Origin: CANMIH01 sp049116335
GTDB taxonomy: Bacteria > Pseudomonadota > Alphaproteobacteria > Rhodobacterales > Rhodobacteraceae
Length of the DNA: 64,000 bases
Assembly (NCBI GenBank): GCA_049116335.1
Contig: JAGDYZ010000017.1
Span: 1 to 64,000 of the forward strand
Direction: 5' to 3'
Shown: positions 35,337 to 44,070 of the stretch, piece after piece
Numbering within the stretch: position 1 is the stretch's first letter
Layout of the letters: each line of letters opens with the position of its first letter
Program-made: the position numbers and the translations under genes
The notes under the pieces: model-generated
What the model was told of the DNA's origin: nothing
What the model saw: the letters and a program-made list of their open reading frames with translations, nothing else
Database searches by the model: none

Positions 35337-36292
35337 TTTGGGTGCCTCAGGCGTGGGTTGGCTAAGATCGCAATGATATCAGCGGTGGTGTTCAAAACGA
35401 TGTAGACTGCGGCAAAGATCAAACCTGCGGCCTGAACAACCGGCACATCACGTTTGCTAACATGGTCAACCAAGTATTGGCCCATGCCGGGATAGACAAA
35501 GACAACTTCAACCACCACCACGCCGACAATCAGATAGGCAAGGTTGAGCATCACCACGTTGACAATCGGGGCAATCGCATTTGGCATGGCATGGCTGGCA
35601 ATGACGCGAAATGCTGACAGGCCTTTCAACTCGGCAGTTTCAATATAGGCGCTTTCCATTACGTTTAGGATCGCCGCTCTGGTCATCCGCATCATATGCG
35701 CAAGGACCACAAAGGTGAGCACAATTACCGGCATCGCAATGGCTTCGATTCGGTCAATGAAGTCCATCTCAGGCCGCACGATGGACACCGAAGGCAACCA
35801 GCGCAATTTGACCGCAACAAGATACATCACCAGATATCCAAGAATAAATTCAGGGATTGAAATCGTTGCGAGTGTCACAGCCGAGATCATTTTGTCTGGC
35901 CAGCGATTGCGAAACTGAACCGCAAGCAGACCAAGAATAATTGCAAGTGGGATAGATACCACCGCTGCACAGGCAGCTAGAAACAACGTGTTTCCAAGCC
36001 GCCCAGACAGGCTCTCCGCAATGTCTTTTCCGTTGGTCAAGGCAGTGCCCAGATCGCCTTGTATGGCGTTACCAAGCCATGAGAAATACCGGCTAAGTGC
36101 CGGCTCATTCAAACCAAGTTCCGCGCGCAGATTGGCCAGAGCTTCCGGAGTGGCGGTTTGACCCAAAATGGTCTGTGCCACGTCACCCGGAAGCATCTGG
36201 GTGCCAACGAAAATCAACGCTGACGCTGCGAGCAAGAGCATAAGCCCCAGCGCAATGCGCTGGGACACCAGTTTTACAACAAGAAAAGACAT
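35333..36292 (-). CDS. ABC transporter permease, DppB/OppB type
   Basis: At 319 aa, the first membrane segment (SQRIALGLMLLLAASALIFV) is followed by a periplasmic LGLNEPALSRYFSWL block typical of DppB. The EAA-like loop is IETAELKGLSAFRVIASHAM. Five more helices follow. The ATG at 36292 is preferred, 13 bp after the binding-protein stop, whereas a longer frame from 36340 would overlap that gene. It forms the transmembrane channel with the DppC-like protein. Confidence 0.93.
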   Translation of the reverse strand: MSFLVVKLVSQRIALGLMLLLAASALIFVGTQMLPGDVAQTILGQTATPEALANLRAELGLNEPALSRYFSWLGNAIQGDLGTALTNGKDIAESLSGRLGNTLFLAACAAVVSIPLAIILGLLAVQFRNRWPDKMISAVTLATISIPEFILGYLVMYLVAVKLRWLPSVSIVRPEMDFIDRIEAIAMPVIVLTFVVLAHMMRMTRAAILNVMESAYIETAELKGLSAFRVIASHAMPNAIAPIVNVVMLNLAYLIVGVVVVEVVFVYPGMGQYLVDHVSKRDVPVVQAAGLIFAAVYIVLNTTADIIAILANPRLRHPK

Positions 36293-36305
36293 CTGCGGAA
36301 CCCGA

Positions 36306-37853
36306 TCACTCGAACCAGGTTTTCGAGGCGATGAAACCATTCATCAGGTTGCCATTCGGGTGGGAAACCCATCCGGTGACGTCCTGCTGCATGCCATCAA
36401 TGAACTGGTTGAACATCGGGTTGATCAAGCCGCCTTCTTCACGCACCAGACGGCCCATTTTGCCATAGGTCTCTCTGCGTTTGGCTTCGTCCAGTTCCGC
36501 GCGCGCTTCCAAAAGCATCGCGTCGAACTCGGGGCTGTTAAAGTTGGTGTCGTTCCAGTCCGCAGTCGAGAGATAGCCAACCGACCACATCTGATCCTGC
36601 ACCGGACGACCACCCCAGTAGGAGGCACAAAATGGCTTCTTGTTCCACACTTCCGACCAGTACCCATCTGCGGGTTCGCGCTTGAGCTCAAGCGGTATAC
36701 CGGCAGCTTTGGCACTTTGCTGGAACAGAGCCGCGGCATCCAGAGCGCCCGCAAAGGCCGCATCCGAAACATGCAGAACGATAGGTGATCCATCGTGGCC
36801 CGATTTGGCATAATGCTCACGCGCTTTATCCAAGTCGAACTGGCGTTGTTCGATGGTATCGTCGAACAGCGGATAGGCTGCGTTGATCGGGCTGTCGTTC
36901 CCAACCGAGCCATAGCCCGCCAGAACTTTGTCCACCATTTCTTCGCGGTTGATGGCGTACTTCAGAGCCAAGCGCAGGTCTTTGTTATCAAACGGCGCGG
37001 TGTCCGTGTGCATTACAAAGATATAGTGGCCTTTGCCGTCTGTGGTTTCGATTTTGATGTGGGGCGCACGCGCAAACAATTTGGCTGTTTTGGGCGACAC
37101 CAGATTGACGGCATGAACCTGACCAGACTGGAGCGCCGCTGCGCGAGATGTGTCATCATTGATGACAAGGATTTCATGCGCATCGTAGTGACCGCGGCTG
37201 TCGTCCCAGTAGTCGGCAAATTTTTCGAAGGAATAGCGCACACCAGGTTCGTTGGCTGTCACCTTATAGGGGCCGGTGCCGATACCCGCAGCTGGATCAT
37301 CAAACCCACCATTGGGCTGAATGGCCAGGTGATAGTCGGTCATCAGGTAGGGAAGGTCCGAGTTGGGCGTGGTCAGGTTCACGGTGAAGATATCACCATC
37401 AACCGACATGCTCTCGATGCCTTTCATGATACCCAAAGCGCCTGATTTCGAGTCTTCGTTCGAGTGACGTTCCATGGTCTTGAGAACATCCATCGCTGTC
37501 AGCTCTTGACCGTTGTGGAATTTCACACCCGAGCGGATCTTGAAGTGCCATGTCTGGCCGCCGTTTGCAGGCTCAACACTTTCGGCGAGGCGATACTCAA
37601 GGCCGCCATCCTCGGTCACGTTCAGCAGGGTTTCGGAGTAAGCGCGCAATGCTTGATAGGTCACATGGCTCAGCGAAAGAGCTGGGTCGAGCGTGTTTGT
37701 GCTTTCACCGCCTTTGAGGGCCATGACGAAGGTGCCGCCCTTTTTAGCTGCCGCTTCGGCCATGCTCACAGGGCCAAGCGCCGCTGCGATACCAAGTGCG
37801 CTGACGTATCCTAGAAACGCGCGACGGGACGGTTGGGATTTCATTTTCGACAT
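36306..37853 (-). CDS. Periplasmic solute-binding protein of a Dpp/Opp-type ABC transporter (family 5)
   Basis: The 515-aa precursor has a Tat-type signal (SRRAFLG followed by a hydrophobic stretch ending SMAEAAA), so it folds before export. Family-5 signatures include GGESTNTLDPALS, the YEPLL-equivalent SETLLNV, and WHFKIRSGVKFHNGQELTAMD. It captures the substrate for the two permeases. Family 5 proteins bind peptides, nickel, glycosides or other small polar molecules; the co-encoded phosphodiesterase and phosphatase hint at a phosphorylated ligand. It is the first gene of the minus operon and divergent from the DeoR regulator. Confidence 0.92.
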   Translation of the reverse strand: MSKMKSQPSRRAFLGYVSALGIAAALGPVSMAEAAAKKGGTFVMALKGGESTNTLDPALSLSHVTYQALRAYSETLLNVTEDGGLEYRLAESVEPANGGQTWHFKIRSGVKFHNGQELTAMDVLKTMERHSNEDSKSGALGIMKGIESMSVDGDIFTVNLTTPNSDLPYLMTDYHLAIQPNGGFDDPAAGIGTGPYKVTANEPGVRYSFEKFADYWDDSRGHYDAHEILVINDDTSRAAALQSGQVHAVNLVSPKTAKLFARAPHIKIETTDGKGHYIFVMHTDTAPFDNKDLRLALKYAINREEMVDKVLAGYGSVGNDSPINAAYPLFDDTIEQRQFDLDKAREHYAKSGHDGSPIVLHVSDAAFAGALDAAALFQQSAKAAGIPLELKREPADGYWSEVWNKKPFCASYWGGRPVQDQMWSVGYLSTADWNDTNFNSPEFDAMLLEARAELDEAKRRETYGKMGRLVREEGGLINPMFNQFIDGMQQDVTGWVSHPNGNLMNGFIASKTWFE

Positions 37854-37905
37854 AAGCTCCTCCTTGAGTGGGCTGTGGGATCACGTTGTCCCTACCCGAT
37901 ATTTT

Positions 37906-37921
37906 TGTAATTTTTATTACA
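37906..37921. promoter_or_regulatory. Palindromic operator candidate between the binding-protein operon and deoR
   Basis: TGTAAT-TTTT-ATTACA is a perfect 6-bp inverted repeat lying 53 bp before the binding-protein start and 118 bp before the regulator start. It is the only clear palindrome in this 185-bp divergent region. It is probably bound by the adjacent DeoR-family protein. Confidence 0.5.
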
Positions 37922-38038
37922 TTTTCAGTGATACTTCTGCCAGTTTGGAATAAAGTCAACAAAAATAACGTATCGTCGCGAGGGCTTGAACATGAGCGCG
38001 AACCACGTCTATTTTTGCACCACTACAGGAGAGCAGGC

Positions 38039-38803
38039 GTGGCCTTAGGCAAAAAAGCTAAGCGACAGACCAAGATACTTGAAATTGTCAGAGCCAGTGG
38101 CTTCGAGACAATCGAGACCCTATCCAGCCTTCTCGATGTTTCAGACCAAACCATTCGACGCGATATCGCTGAGCTCGACAGCACCAACATGGCGAGGAGA
38201 ACGCATGGTGGGGTCGCGATTCTCAACTCGCTAAGCAGCGTTGACTATCTTGGCCGCAGGTCCGCAGCAAACCCGATCAAAGAAAAACTCGCCGCGAAAA
38301 CCGCCGAGCTGATCAACGATGGCGAGAGCGTCTTTCTTGATGCGGGAACCACCTGTGAGCACATCGCACTGGCGCTGAGAAATCACAAAGGCCTGCGGAT
38401 CGTCACCTATAATCTGAACGCTGCGCACTCACTAAAAGATTGTGAAGATTTTCTTGTGGCTGTTCCAGGTGGATTTGTCAGGCACATTGACGGGTCGATT
38501 ATGGGGGATTTCAGCGATGGGTTCATTGAGCGTTTCAACTTCGACATCGCGATCCTCTCTGTGACTGGGATCGATGAAAATGGCGTTATGGGGGATGACA
38601 ACCACTGGGAAGTTGCCAACGCCCAAGCTGCGATGGAGCGTGCCTCCCGCTCTCTTTTGGTTGTAGATTCTCGCAAGTTCGACCAGCGTGGGCTCGTCGA
38701 ACTTGGCCCCCTCAGTGACATCGATGGGTTGGTCACCGAGAAGCTGCCCGAAAACGCGCTCGGTCCCAACCTCTCAGATCACACCACAATTCACCTCGCT
38801 TAG
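38039..38803 (+). CDS. DeoR/GlpR-family transcriptional regulator
   Basis: The 254-aa repressor has an N-terminal winged helix (RQTKILEIVRASGFETIETL with the recognition helix VSDQTIRRDIAEL) and a C-terminal DeoR sugar-phosphate-sensing domain (VFLDAGTTCEHIA, TYNLNAAHSL, AILSVTGIDENGVMG, LLVVDSRKFDQRGLVEL). Members commonly respond to phosphorylated sugars or glycerol phosphate. The GTG at 38039 is chosen because AGGAG (38027-38031) lies 7 nt upstream; a longer frame starting at 37868 is unlikely. It probably controls the divergent transporter operon. The sensing domain supports a phosphorylated substrate for that operon. Confidence 0.9.
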   Translation: MALGKKAKRQTKILEIVRASGFETIETLSSLLDVSDQTIRRDIAELDSTNMARRTHGGVAILNSLSSVDYLGRRSAANPIKEKLAAKTAELINDGESVFLDAGTTCEHIALALRNHKGLRIVTYNLNAAHSLKDCEDFLVAVPGGFVRHIDGSIMGDFSDGFIERFNFDIAILSVTGIDENGVMGDDNHWEVANAQAAMERASRSLLVVDSRKFDQRGLVELGPLSDIDGLVTEKLPENALGPNLSDHTTIHLA

Positions 38804-38964
38804 CGTCAAGAGACCGTTTGGCAAAAGACCAACGACGGGAATGTAATGACGAAAGTGGGCCTTAACCTTCCTCAAAAGACTGGGCGCCTCGCGCAATGAA
38901 GCTTTGGTGTTCGCCAAAGTTCACCATAATTCTAACTCGCCTAGCTGTCTGAGCCTTAGGTGTA

Positions 38965-40458
38965 TTACCCCACCGTGAACTGCCCCATCATGCCACAATC
39001 CTCGTGTTCCAGAATGTGGCAGTGATACATATAGGGTGCCTCCGCTGGGGCATCATGATCGAACCGCACCAGAACATCTGACCAGCCGTCCTGAACATGC
39101 ACCATATCTTTCCATCCCTGTGCATAGGCTGGGGGCGTGCCGCCTTCTTGGCTCAGGATACGGAATGAGCAGCCGTGTATATGGAACGGATGACGTTGTT
39201 CGTCGACGTTGATGCGCCAGATTTCGGTGTCGCCTTTGCGAACTTTCTCGTCAATGCGATCCATGTTCATCGGTTGCCCATTGATCGCCATCGCACCATC
39301 GCCGCAGAAGTTGCCCCAGTTGGCCGCAAGCGCGGCAAGATCACCGCCTGTCTCCATATTCAATGAGAAGGAGCGCGTGACTACAGCCTCCTCAGGCCGA
39401 GGTGGGGCTAGGTTGGCAAGTCTGTTGGGCATGGCTCCATCAAAACCTTTGTTGGCGGCGCGCGTCATAGTCAGAGCGGTCATCGCACTAACACCACCCC
39501 CACCAAGCAAACCGCCGAAAAATCCGAATAGGCCCTCTCCCTCACCTTCATTCTCACCAAAAGAAACCATCAGGCTGTTGGTTTCTACCGCATTCATGTC
39601 GACAAGGATTTCATAGCGTTCGCCCGGAGACATGAAGATGCTGTCAGCTTGAACCGCTGAAGGCAGGAATCCGCCGTCCGAGGCAATGACTGTTACGGGC
39701 CCTGTCGCCATGGACAGAGTGAGAAACCTCGCGTTACAGGCATTCAGGATGCGAAATCGCACCAGCCCGGTCGGTACGTTTTGCGCCACCGGGGCTATCG
39801 CACCATTTACGCACAAGGTGTCTCCCGTGAAGCCATCCTGGAACACCTCGCCGGTCAGGGAATAGGTCATCTTGCCAGCTGCATCGAAGGCTTTGTCTTG
39901 CAGGATCAGAGTAAAATCATCGATACCATACCTCTTGGGAAGATCGGCAGATAGGCTCGCATCATCCTCGATCAACATCACTCCCGCCAGCCCCTTATAG
40001 GTCTGTTGAGACGTCTTGCCGTGAGTATGGGAGTGGAACCAGTTCATCGACGCGTGCTGTACAATCGGCACGTCGGGCGACCATGTTTGCCCGTGTTCAA
40101 TTTCCTGATGCGGACCGCCGTCCACGTCGCCGTTGATATGCAGCCCATGCCAATGCAACGTGGACACATCACCGATGCGGTTCGTTACGTCAAAGGGCAG
40201 TGTTTGCCCCTGTTTGACGCGCAGCACCGGGCCCAGATAGCTGTTGTTGATGCCAAATGTTTCGCTTGCTGTACCATTCCCAAAATCATGGGTGGAGGGT
40301 TCAAGCGCCAGTGCGATGCGGCTCTCAATCCCGCCTGTCAGGTCGGTCATCGGGATCAGCGGCAGAGGGCGCACTGCGCTTTGCGCCAAACTCGTGTTGC
40401 CCAATGCCGCCGCACTGGCCGCGCTGCCAATAAGAAAGTTCCGCCGGTTCATTTGCAT
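38965..40458 (-). CDS. Tat-exported multicopper oxidase (CueO/CopA-like)
   Basis: The 497-aa periplasmic oxidase has a Tat signal (NRRNFLIG, cleavage near residue 26). All four copper-ligand motifs are present: LHWHGLHI, WFHSHTHGK, HPFHIHG and the C-terminal YHCHILEHEDCGMM. A short glycine-rich loop at about residues 310-335 (EGEGLFGFFGGLLGGGG) is unusual. Such enzymes oxidise Cu(I) or metal and phenolic substrates with O2. A single promoter region upstream of a 63-aa membrane protein gene at 40662 likely drives both. Confidence 0.95.
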   Translation of the reverse strand: MQMNRRNFLIGSAASAAALGNTSLAQSAVRPLPLIPMTDLTGGIESRIALALEPSTHDFGNGTASETFGINNSYLGPVLRVKQGQTLPFDVTNRIGDVSTLHWHGLHINGDVDGGPHQEIEHGQTWSPDVPIVQHASMNWFHSHTHGKTSQQTYKGLAGVMLIEDDASLSADLPKRYGIDDFTLILQDKAFDAAGKMTYSLTGEVFQDGFTGDTLCVNGAIAPVAQNVPTGLVRFRILNACNARFLTLSMATGPVTVIASDGGFLPSAVQADSIFMSPGERYEILVDMNAVETNSLMVSFGENEGEGEGLFGFFGGLLGGGGVSAMTALTMTRAANKGFDGAMPNRLANLAPPRPEEAVVTRSFSLNMETGGDLAALAANWGNFCGDGAMAINGQPMNMDRIDEKVRKGDTEIWRINVDEQRHPFHIHGCSFRILSQEGGTPPAYAQGWKDMVHVQDGWSDVLVRFDHDAPAEAPYMYHCHILEHEDCGMMGQFTVG

Positions 40459-40470
40459 TTCCAGGGCTCC

Positions 40471-40662
40471 TTATACTTGTGAACCTACGGGGGATTTTTC
40501 TTTATAAAACAATGTGGATAGGCCTGCCGCCACGACACCAATCACGCCCACCACCGCGAGAAACCCGAGCAGGGCCAAACCGAAGGTAGCGAAAAATCCA
40601 AGGCTGATTAGAGAAATAACGACGGCAATTCCGGTCAGGGCGGCAGATTTGAGGCGATCCAT
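40471..40662 (-). CDS. Small predicted membrane protein upstream of the multicopper oxidase
   Basis: This 63-aa product is dominated by two adjacent hydrophobic segments (about residues 7-28 and 30-50) and ends in a short charged tail. The ATG at 40662 has AGGA 7 nt upstream, whereas a longer frame from 40713 lacks a good start. It lies 12 bp before the oxidase gene on the same strand. No family is recognised; conserved small proteins of this kind may support membrane integrity or oxidase assembly. Box 3 of the copper-type operators lies 66 nt upstream. Confidence 0.6.
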   Translation of the reverse strand: MDRLKSAALTGIAVVISLISLGFFATFGLALLGFLAVVGVIGVVAAGLSTLFYKEKSPVGSQV

Positions 40663-40728
40663 ATTGTGTCCTTTCTGTTTCGATATTGAACAGATAGGGA
40701 CCGGGTCTGACACGTGCCTAACCGCAGG

Positions 40729-40744
40729 TTTACAAATTTGTCAG
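40729..40744 (-). promoter_or_regulatory. Copper-type operator box 3 (CTGACA-N5-GTAA)
   Basis: On the minus strand this reads CTGACAAATTTGTAAA, fitting the CTnACA-N5-GTAA pattern shared by two other sites in this module. Its proximal end is 66 nt before the small membrane protein start, the same distance as for the other two boxes. Confidence 0.6.
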
Positions 40745-42015
40745 GTTGGAAATTGCACCGTGACACACAGGCCGCCACCGGGGGCATCTGACAACGACAG
40801 GCCAGCATCGTGCAATTCGCTGATCGCGTGAACCATAGCTAGCCCCAGTCCAAACCCCGCATTTTGCCGCGTGGTTTCTCCTTGATAGAGCGGGACAAGC
40901 ACTTTGTCGCGTTCGGCAAAGGGAATACCCGGCCCTTGATCGCTGATTGAGATACGTGGACCATGAACGCGAAACGTGATGGTCTGCCCCTCGGCCCCAT
41001 AGCGCAGCGCATTTTGGATCAGATTGGCCAATAGCTGCACCAACAAATCCCGGTCTCCGTTCACGGTTGCCGGGGTGCTCATATCCAGCTTCAGCTGGTG
41101 CCCGGCATCTTCGGTAACGGGGCCAAAGGTCTCTACCGTTTGCTGCGCCAGCCTGCCCAGATCAACTGGGGCAAAGCCCGCCCGCCCGGCACCACTTTCA
41201 ATGCGAGACAGCCGCAACAGAGCGTTGAACGTCCCGGTAATCCGGTCGATCTGTTCCAACGCAGCGCCAAGATCATCAGCGGTGACAGCCCGCTGTTGTT
41301 CGGTCAGCGCAAACAGTTTGGTTTCCAACTGTGCTCTAAGTCGCGCTAGAGGGGTGCGCAGATCATGGGCAATATTCGAGGATTGTACGCGCATCTGCTC
41401 CATTACCTGATCAAGCCGCGCAGTCGTGGCGTTGATCCGGTCAGCCAGCAGGCTCAGGTCATCGCTCGGCCCATGCAATAGGATTGGCCGGTCCAATCGC
41501 CCCTTCGCCACCTCTGCCAATCCTGCGTTGATCACATCAAGCCTTGCCTGACCGCGCCGCGCCATCCAAAGCCCTGCCAGCAGTGTTCCCAAGAGCGTGA
41601 TGGTTAACATTACCAGCATCCCGCCTGCCATCAGATCACGTAATTCTTCCTGACGTTCGGTGTTTTCTCCCAACGTGATCTGCCCATACGGCGTGGCCCG
41701 GGACAGGTAGCGATATTGAGGGAGGTTGTGGGAATCTGGGTCAATGGTGCGAAAACCGTCACGGGCTCCGCTTGTTATTTTTGCGCTTTGCCCGTCAATT
41801 GCGGGTGGCAATGACTGACCTGCGTCCAACGCATTTAGCGCCGCCTGCATCCGGGTGGTGAGCCTCGCATCCACCGCCGCGGTCATTTCGCGCTGTACCA
41901 GCCAGAATGTACCACCCCAGGCCAACACGGAAATTCCTGCAAACAACCCCAATAGCGCGAGTGTTTGCCGCAGGGCTGAGAGGCGAGCAAAGCTCTTAAG
42001 CTGGTTCAAAAACAT
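40741..42015 (-). CDS. Membrane sensor histidine kinase (CopS/CusS-like)
   Basis: At 424 aa, it has two membrane segments (about residues 16-40 and 135-160) flanking a periplasmic sensor region, then HAMP. HisKA carries the phospho-accepting His in SSNIAHDLRTPLARLRAQLE and HATPase has NLIQNALRYGAE, ISDQGPGIP and GFGLGLAM. It should phosphorylate the response regulator encoded just upstream, whose gene overlaps by 20 bp. I choose the ATG at 42015, with GTG at 42024 as an alternative. Periplasmic copper or redox stress is a plausible stimulus from context. Confidence 0.92.
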   Translation of the reverse strand: MFLNQLKSFARLSALRQTLALLGLFAGISVLAWGGTFWLVQREMTAAVDARLTTRMQAALNALDAGQSLPPAIDGQSAKITSGARDGFRTIDPDSHNLPQYRYLSRATPYGQITLGENTERQEELRDLMAGGMLVMLTITLLGTLLAGLWMARRGQARLDVINAGLAEVAKGRLDRPILLHGPSDDLSLLADRINATTARLDQVMEQMRVQSSNIAHDLRTPLARLRAQLETKLFALTEQQRAVTADDLGAALEQIDRITGTFNALLRLSRIESGAGRAGFAPVDLGRLAQQTVETFGPVTEDAGHQLKLDMSTPATVNGDRDLLVQLLANLIQNALRYGAEGQTITFRVHGPRISISDQGPGIPFAERDKVLVPLYQGETTRQNAGFGLGLAMVHAISELHDAGLSLSDAPGGGLCVTVQFPT

Positions 42016-42673
42016 AGCCTGCACCCCGGATCGTACGGATCAGCGTATCCCCAAAGGGTTTTTCGATCTTGGCCCTCAAGCGGCTGATATGGGTCTCGAC
42101 GACACTGGTGGTCGGGTCAAAATTCATGTCCCACACTCGCTCCAGCAACATCGTGCGTGTCTGCACCCGCTCTTTGGAGCGCATGAACACCTCCAGCAAC
42201 AGAAATTCCTTTGGGTTCAGATCAATCGCCCGTCCCTGACGTATGCAAGTCCGTTTGTGCAGATCAATTGTGATATCGCCAGCTGTCAGTGCCGAGGACT
42301 GTTCCTCGCTTGCGCCCTGACGGCGCGATAACACTTCGACCCGTGCCAGAAGCTCGCTAAAGGCAAAGGGTTTCGCCAGGTAGTCATCGCCACCCGCCCG
42401 CAGCCCCTCAACCCTGTCATCCACTTCACCCAAAGCCGTCAGGAAAATCGCAGGCGCCGTGATCTTGGCCTGTCGCAGGGCCTTGAGCACTGAAAGCCCG
42501 TCCAGCCCAGGCACCATTCGGTCCAGCACCAGCACATCATAGCTTTGCCCCATCGCGGCAATCAGCACATCTTTGCCATCTGTGAAAAGATCAACAACAT
42601 GCCCGGCCTCGCGCAGCCCCTGTTCAACCCAAGGGCCAAGCGTTGTGTCATCTTCCAGAACCAGCAGGCGCAT
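41996..42673 (-). CDS. OmpR/PhoB-type response regulator (CopR/CusR-like)
   Basis: The 225-aa regulator has an N-terminal receiver (MRLLVLEDD, phospho-Asp in VLVLDRMVPGLDG, Lys in KPFAFSELLAR) and a C-terminal winged helix (NPKEFLLLEVFMRSKERVQT, TTSVVETHISRLRAKI, IRTIRGAGYVF). The start at 42673 overlaps the ferric-reductase-like gene by 26 bp, and its end overlaps the kinase. It probably binds the CTnACA-N5-GTAA boxes, which are positioned at the same distance in front of three transcription units. Confidence 0.92.
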   Translation of the reverse strand: MRLLVLEDDTTLGPWVEQGLREAGHVVDLFTDGKDVLIAAMGQSYDVLVLDRMVPGLDGLSVLKALRQAKITAPAIFLTALGEVDDRVEGLRAGGDDYLAKPFAFSELLARVEVLSRRQGASEEQSSALTAGDITIDLHKRTCIRQGRAIDLNPKEFLLLEVFMRSKERVQTRTMLLERVWDMNFDPTTSVVETHISRLRAKIEKPFGDTLIRTIRGAGYVFEPA

Positions 42674-43988
42674 GTGTGTTTTCCTTTCCGCGTTGCAAAA
42701 GCTGACGCGCAGCATTCATGACAGGCTTGCCGATATAGATCAGGTCGGTCAATCCATAAGCCCCCCGAAAATCAAAGCGCTCGCTATGAACGCGCCCTGA
42801 CATTCCGACAATTTCCCACACGTCAGTTACGAGCGATTTCAATCCCTCTGGCCCGCAAAGATAAACCTCAGAGTTCTTTTGCATCTTACGCACAATGTCA
42901 GTGAGGCGCGCAGGCGTGAGGCGGTCTTTTGAACGATCCGACAGAACGATCAGATCAAGCTGTGGCAGCCGGGTGGCATGCGCTTCGATATCGCTGATTG
43001 CTCCGGCGGATTCTCTTGAACGGATACAGTAAATCAGTGTGACCCGCGCGCCGCTGTCAGGCTTCATCTGTTCCAGCGCCGCAAGGAACGGCGTGATACC
43101 AACACCGCCTGCAACCCAAAGCTGTTCGCATCGCCGAACACCGGTTTGTGGCAAAAATCGCCCTACACCACGCCCAAGTCGGAATGTATCGCCGGGTTGA
43201 ACAGTCTGCACAAAATCCGTGGTCCAGTCGCCGGCAGAGCGGATCACAAAACGGCGCGATGTCTCATCGCCGCCGGCAATTGTGAAGGGGTGGGCCTCGG
43301 CCCGCGCGCAATTGTGAGCAATGGTGGCAAACTGCCCTGCACGAAAATGTTTCAGAGGCACATCGCTGCGAAAAGTCACGTCTATACCGCCATCAAACGG
43401 CGTAGCACTTTCAACTGTCAAAAGCCGTGTCGGGGCCACCTTGCGCAACAATGTCTGCCCCCAGGCCAACAGACCAACAGCCGAAGCCACAGCCATCACC
43501 GCCCATGGGGCTGCGCCCACAGCGAGTGGGCTGGCCACAAAAAACGTGTGATACGCCGCCAACAGGAAAATTGGTCCCATCAGCATGTGGCTGGCTTTCC
43601 ACAGGTGGTAGGGAATGGCCCGCACCATCGCCGCGACTGTCAACACGATCAGCCCGATGGCGGCCAGGTTGCCCACATCTTCACCGCTTTCTGCCAAAAC
43701 AGGCAACACGCCAGCCCCCACTGACGTCGCAAGAGCCCAGTGGCCAAGCGCTCCAACTAGGGCGCAGAATCCCAGCCAGCGATGAGCGCCGTAAGATTTA
43801 TCGGGCCCTCCCATGATCCGGTCCACAATCCGCCATCGCGCCGCCAATATCAGCGTTAGTGCCATTGACGACATCGACAGTGCACCAAGAGCTGCGGGTA
43901 GAATATTGGCCACTGGCACAAACGGCGCAATAAATACGATGTGGATCAAGACGAAAGCGGCTGAGATCAGGAGCGGTTTCTTGTTCAT
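42648..43988 (-). CDS. Ferric-reductase-like flavocytochrome with FAD/NAD domain
   Basis: The 446-aa protein has an N-terminal membrane domain of about six helices (residues 5-190) with paired histidines (GAHRWLGFC, LGHWALA, YHLWKASHML and AAYHTFF) for heme. A C-terminal ferredoxin-reductase part follows: FAD-binding AEAHPFTIA, NAD-binding WVAGGVGITPFLA, and the terminal CGPEGLKSLV. It should pass electrons from NAD(P)H across the membrane to a metal or oxygen. It starts 67 bp after the DedA-LssY stop and has its own operator (44055-44070), so it may head the regulator-kinase operon. Confidence 0.9.
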   Translation of the reverse strand: MNKKPLLISAAFVLIHIVFIAPFVPVANILPAALGALSMSSMALTLILAARWRIVDRIMGGPDKSYGAHRWLGFCALVGALGHWALATSVGAGVLPVLAESGEDVGNLAAIGLIVLTVAAMVRAIPYHLWKASHMLMGPIFLLAAYHTFFVASPLAVGAAPWAVMAVASAVGLLAWGQTLLRKVAPTRLLTVESATPFDGGIDVTFRSDVPLKHFRAGQFATIAHNCARAEAHPFTIAGGDETSRRFVIRSAGDWTTDFVQTVQPGDTFRLGRGVGRFLPQTGVRRCEQLWVAGGVGITPFLAALEQMKPDSGARVTLIYCIRSRESAGAISDIEAHATRLPQLDLIVLSDRSKDRLTPARLTDIVRKMQKNSEVYLCGPEGLKSLVTDVWEIVGMSGRVHSERFDFRGAYGLTDLIYIGKPVMNAARQLLQRGKENTHAPAGSGR

Positions 43989-44054
43989 TTTGGATCTCCG
44001 TTCTGCGTTTTCCGCAAATGTGGGGGGACAAATTCACATCGTCCTGCACGGTAG

Positions 44055-44070
44055 ATTACAGTTTTGTAAG
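44055..44070 (-). promoter_or_regulatory. Copper-type operator box 2 (CTTACA-N5-GTAAT)
   Basis: On the minus strand this reads CTTACAAAACTGTAAT. It overlaps the stop codon of the DedA-LssY gene and ends 66 nt before the ferric-reductase-like start. It differs from box 1 in two positions. Confidence 0.6.
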
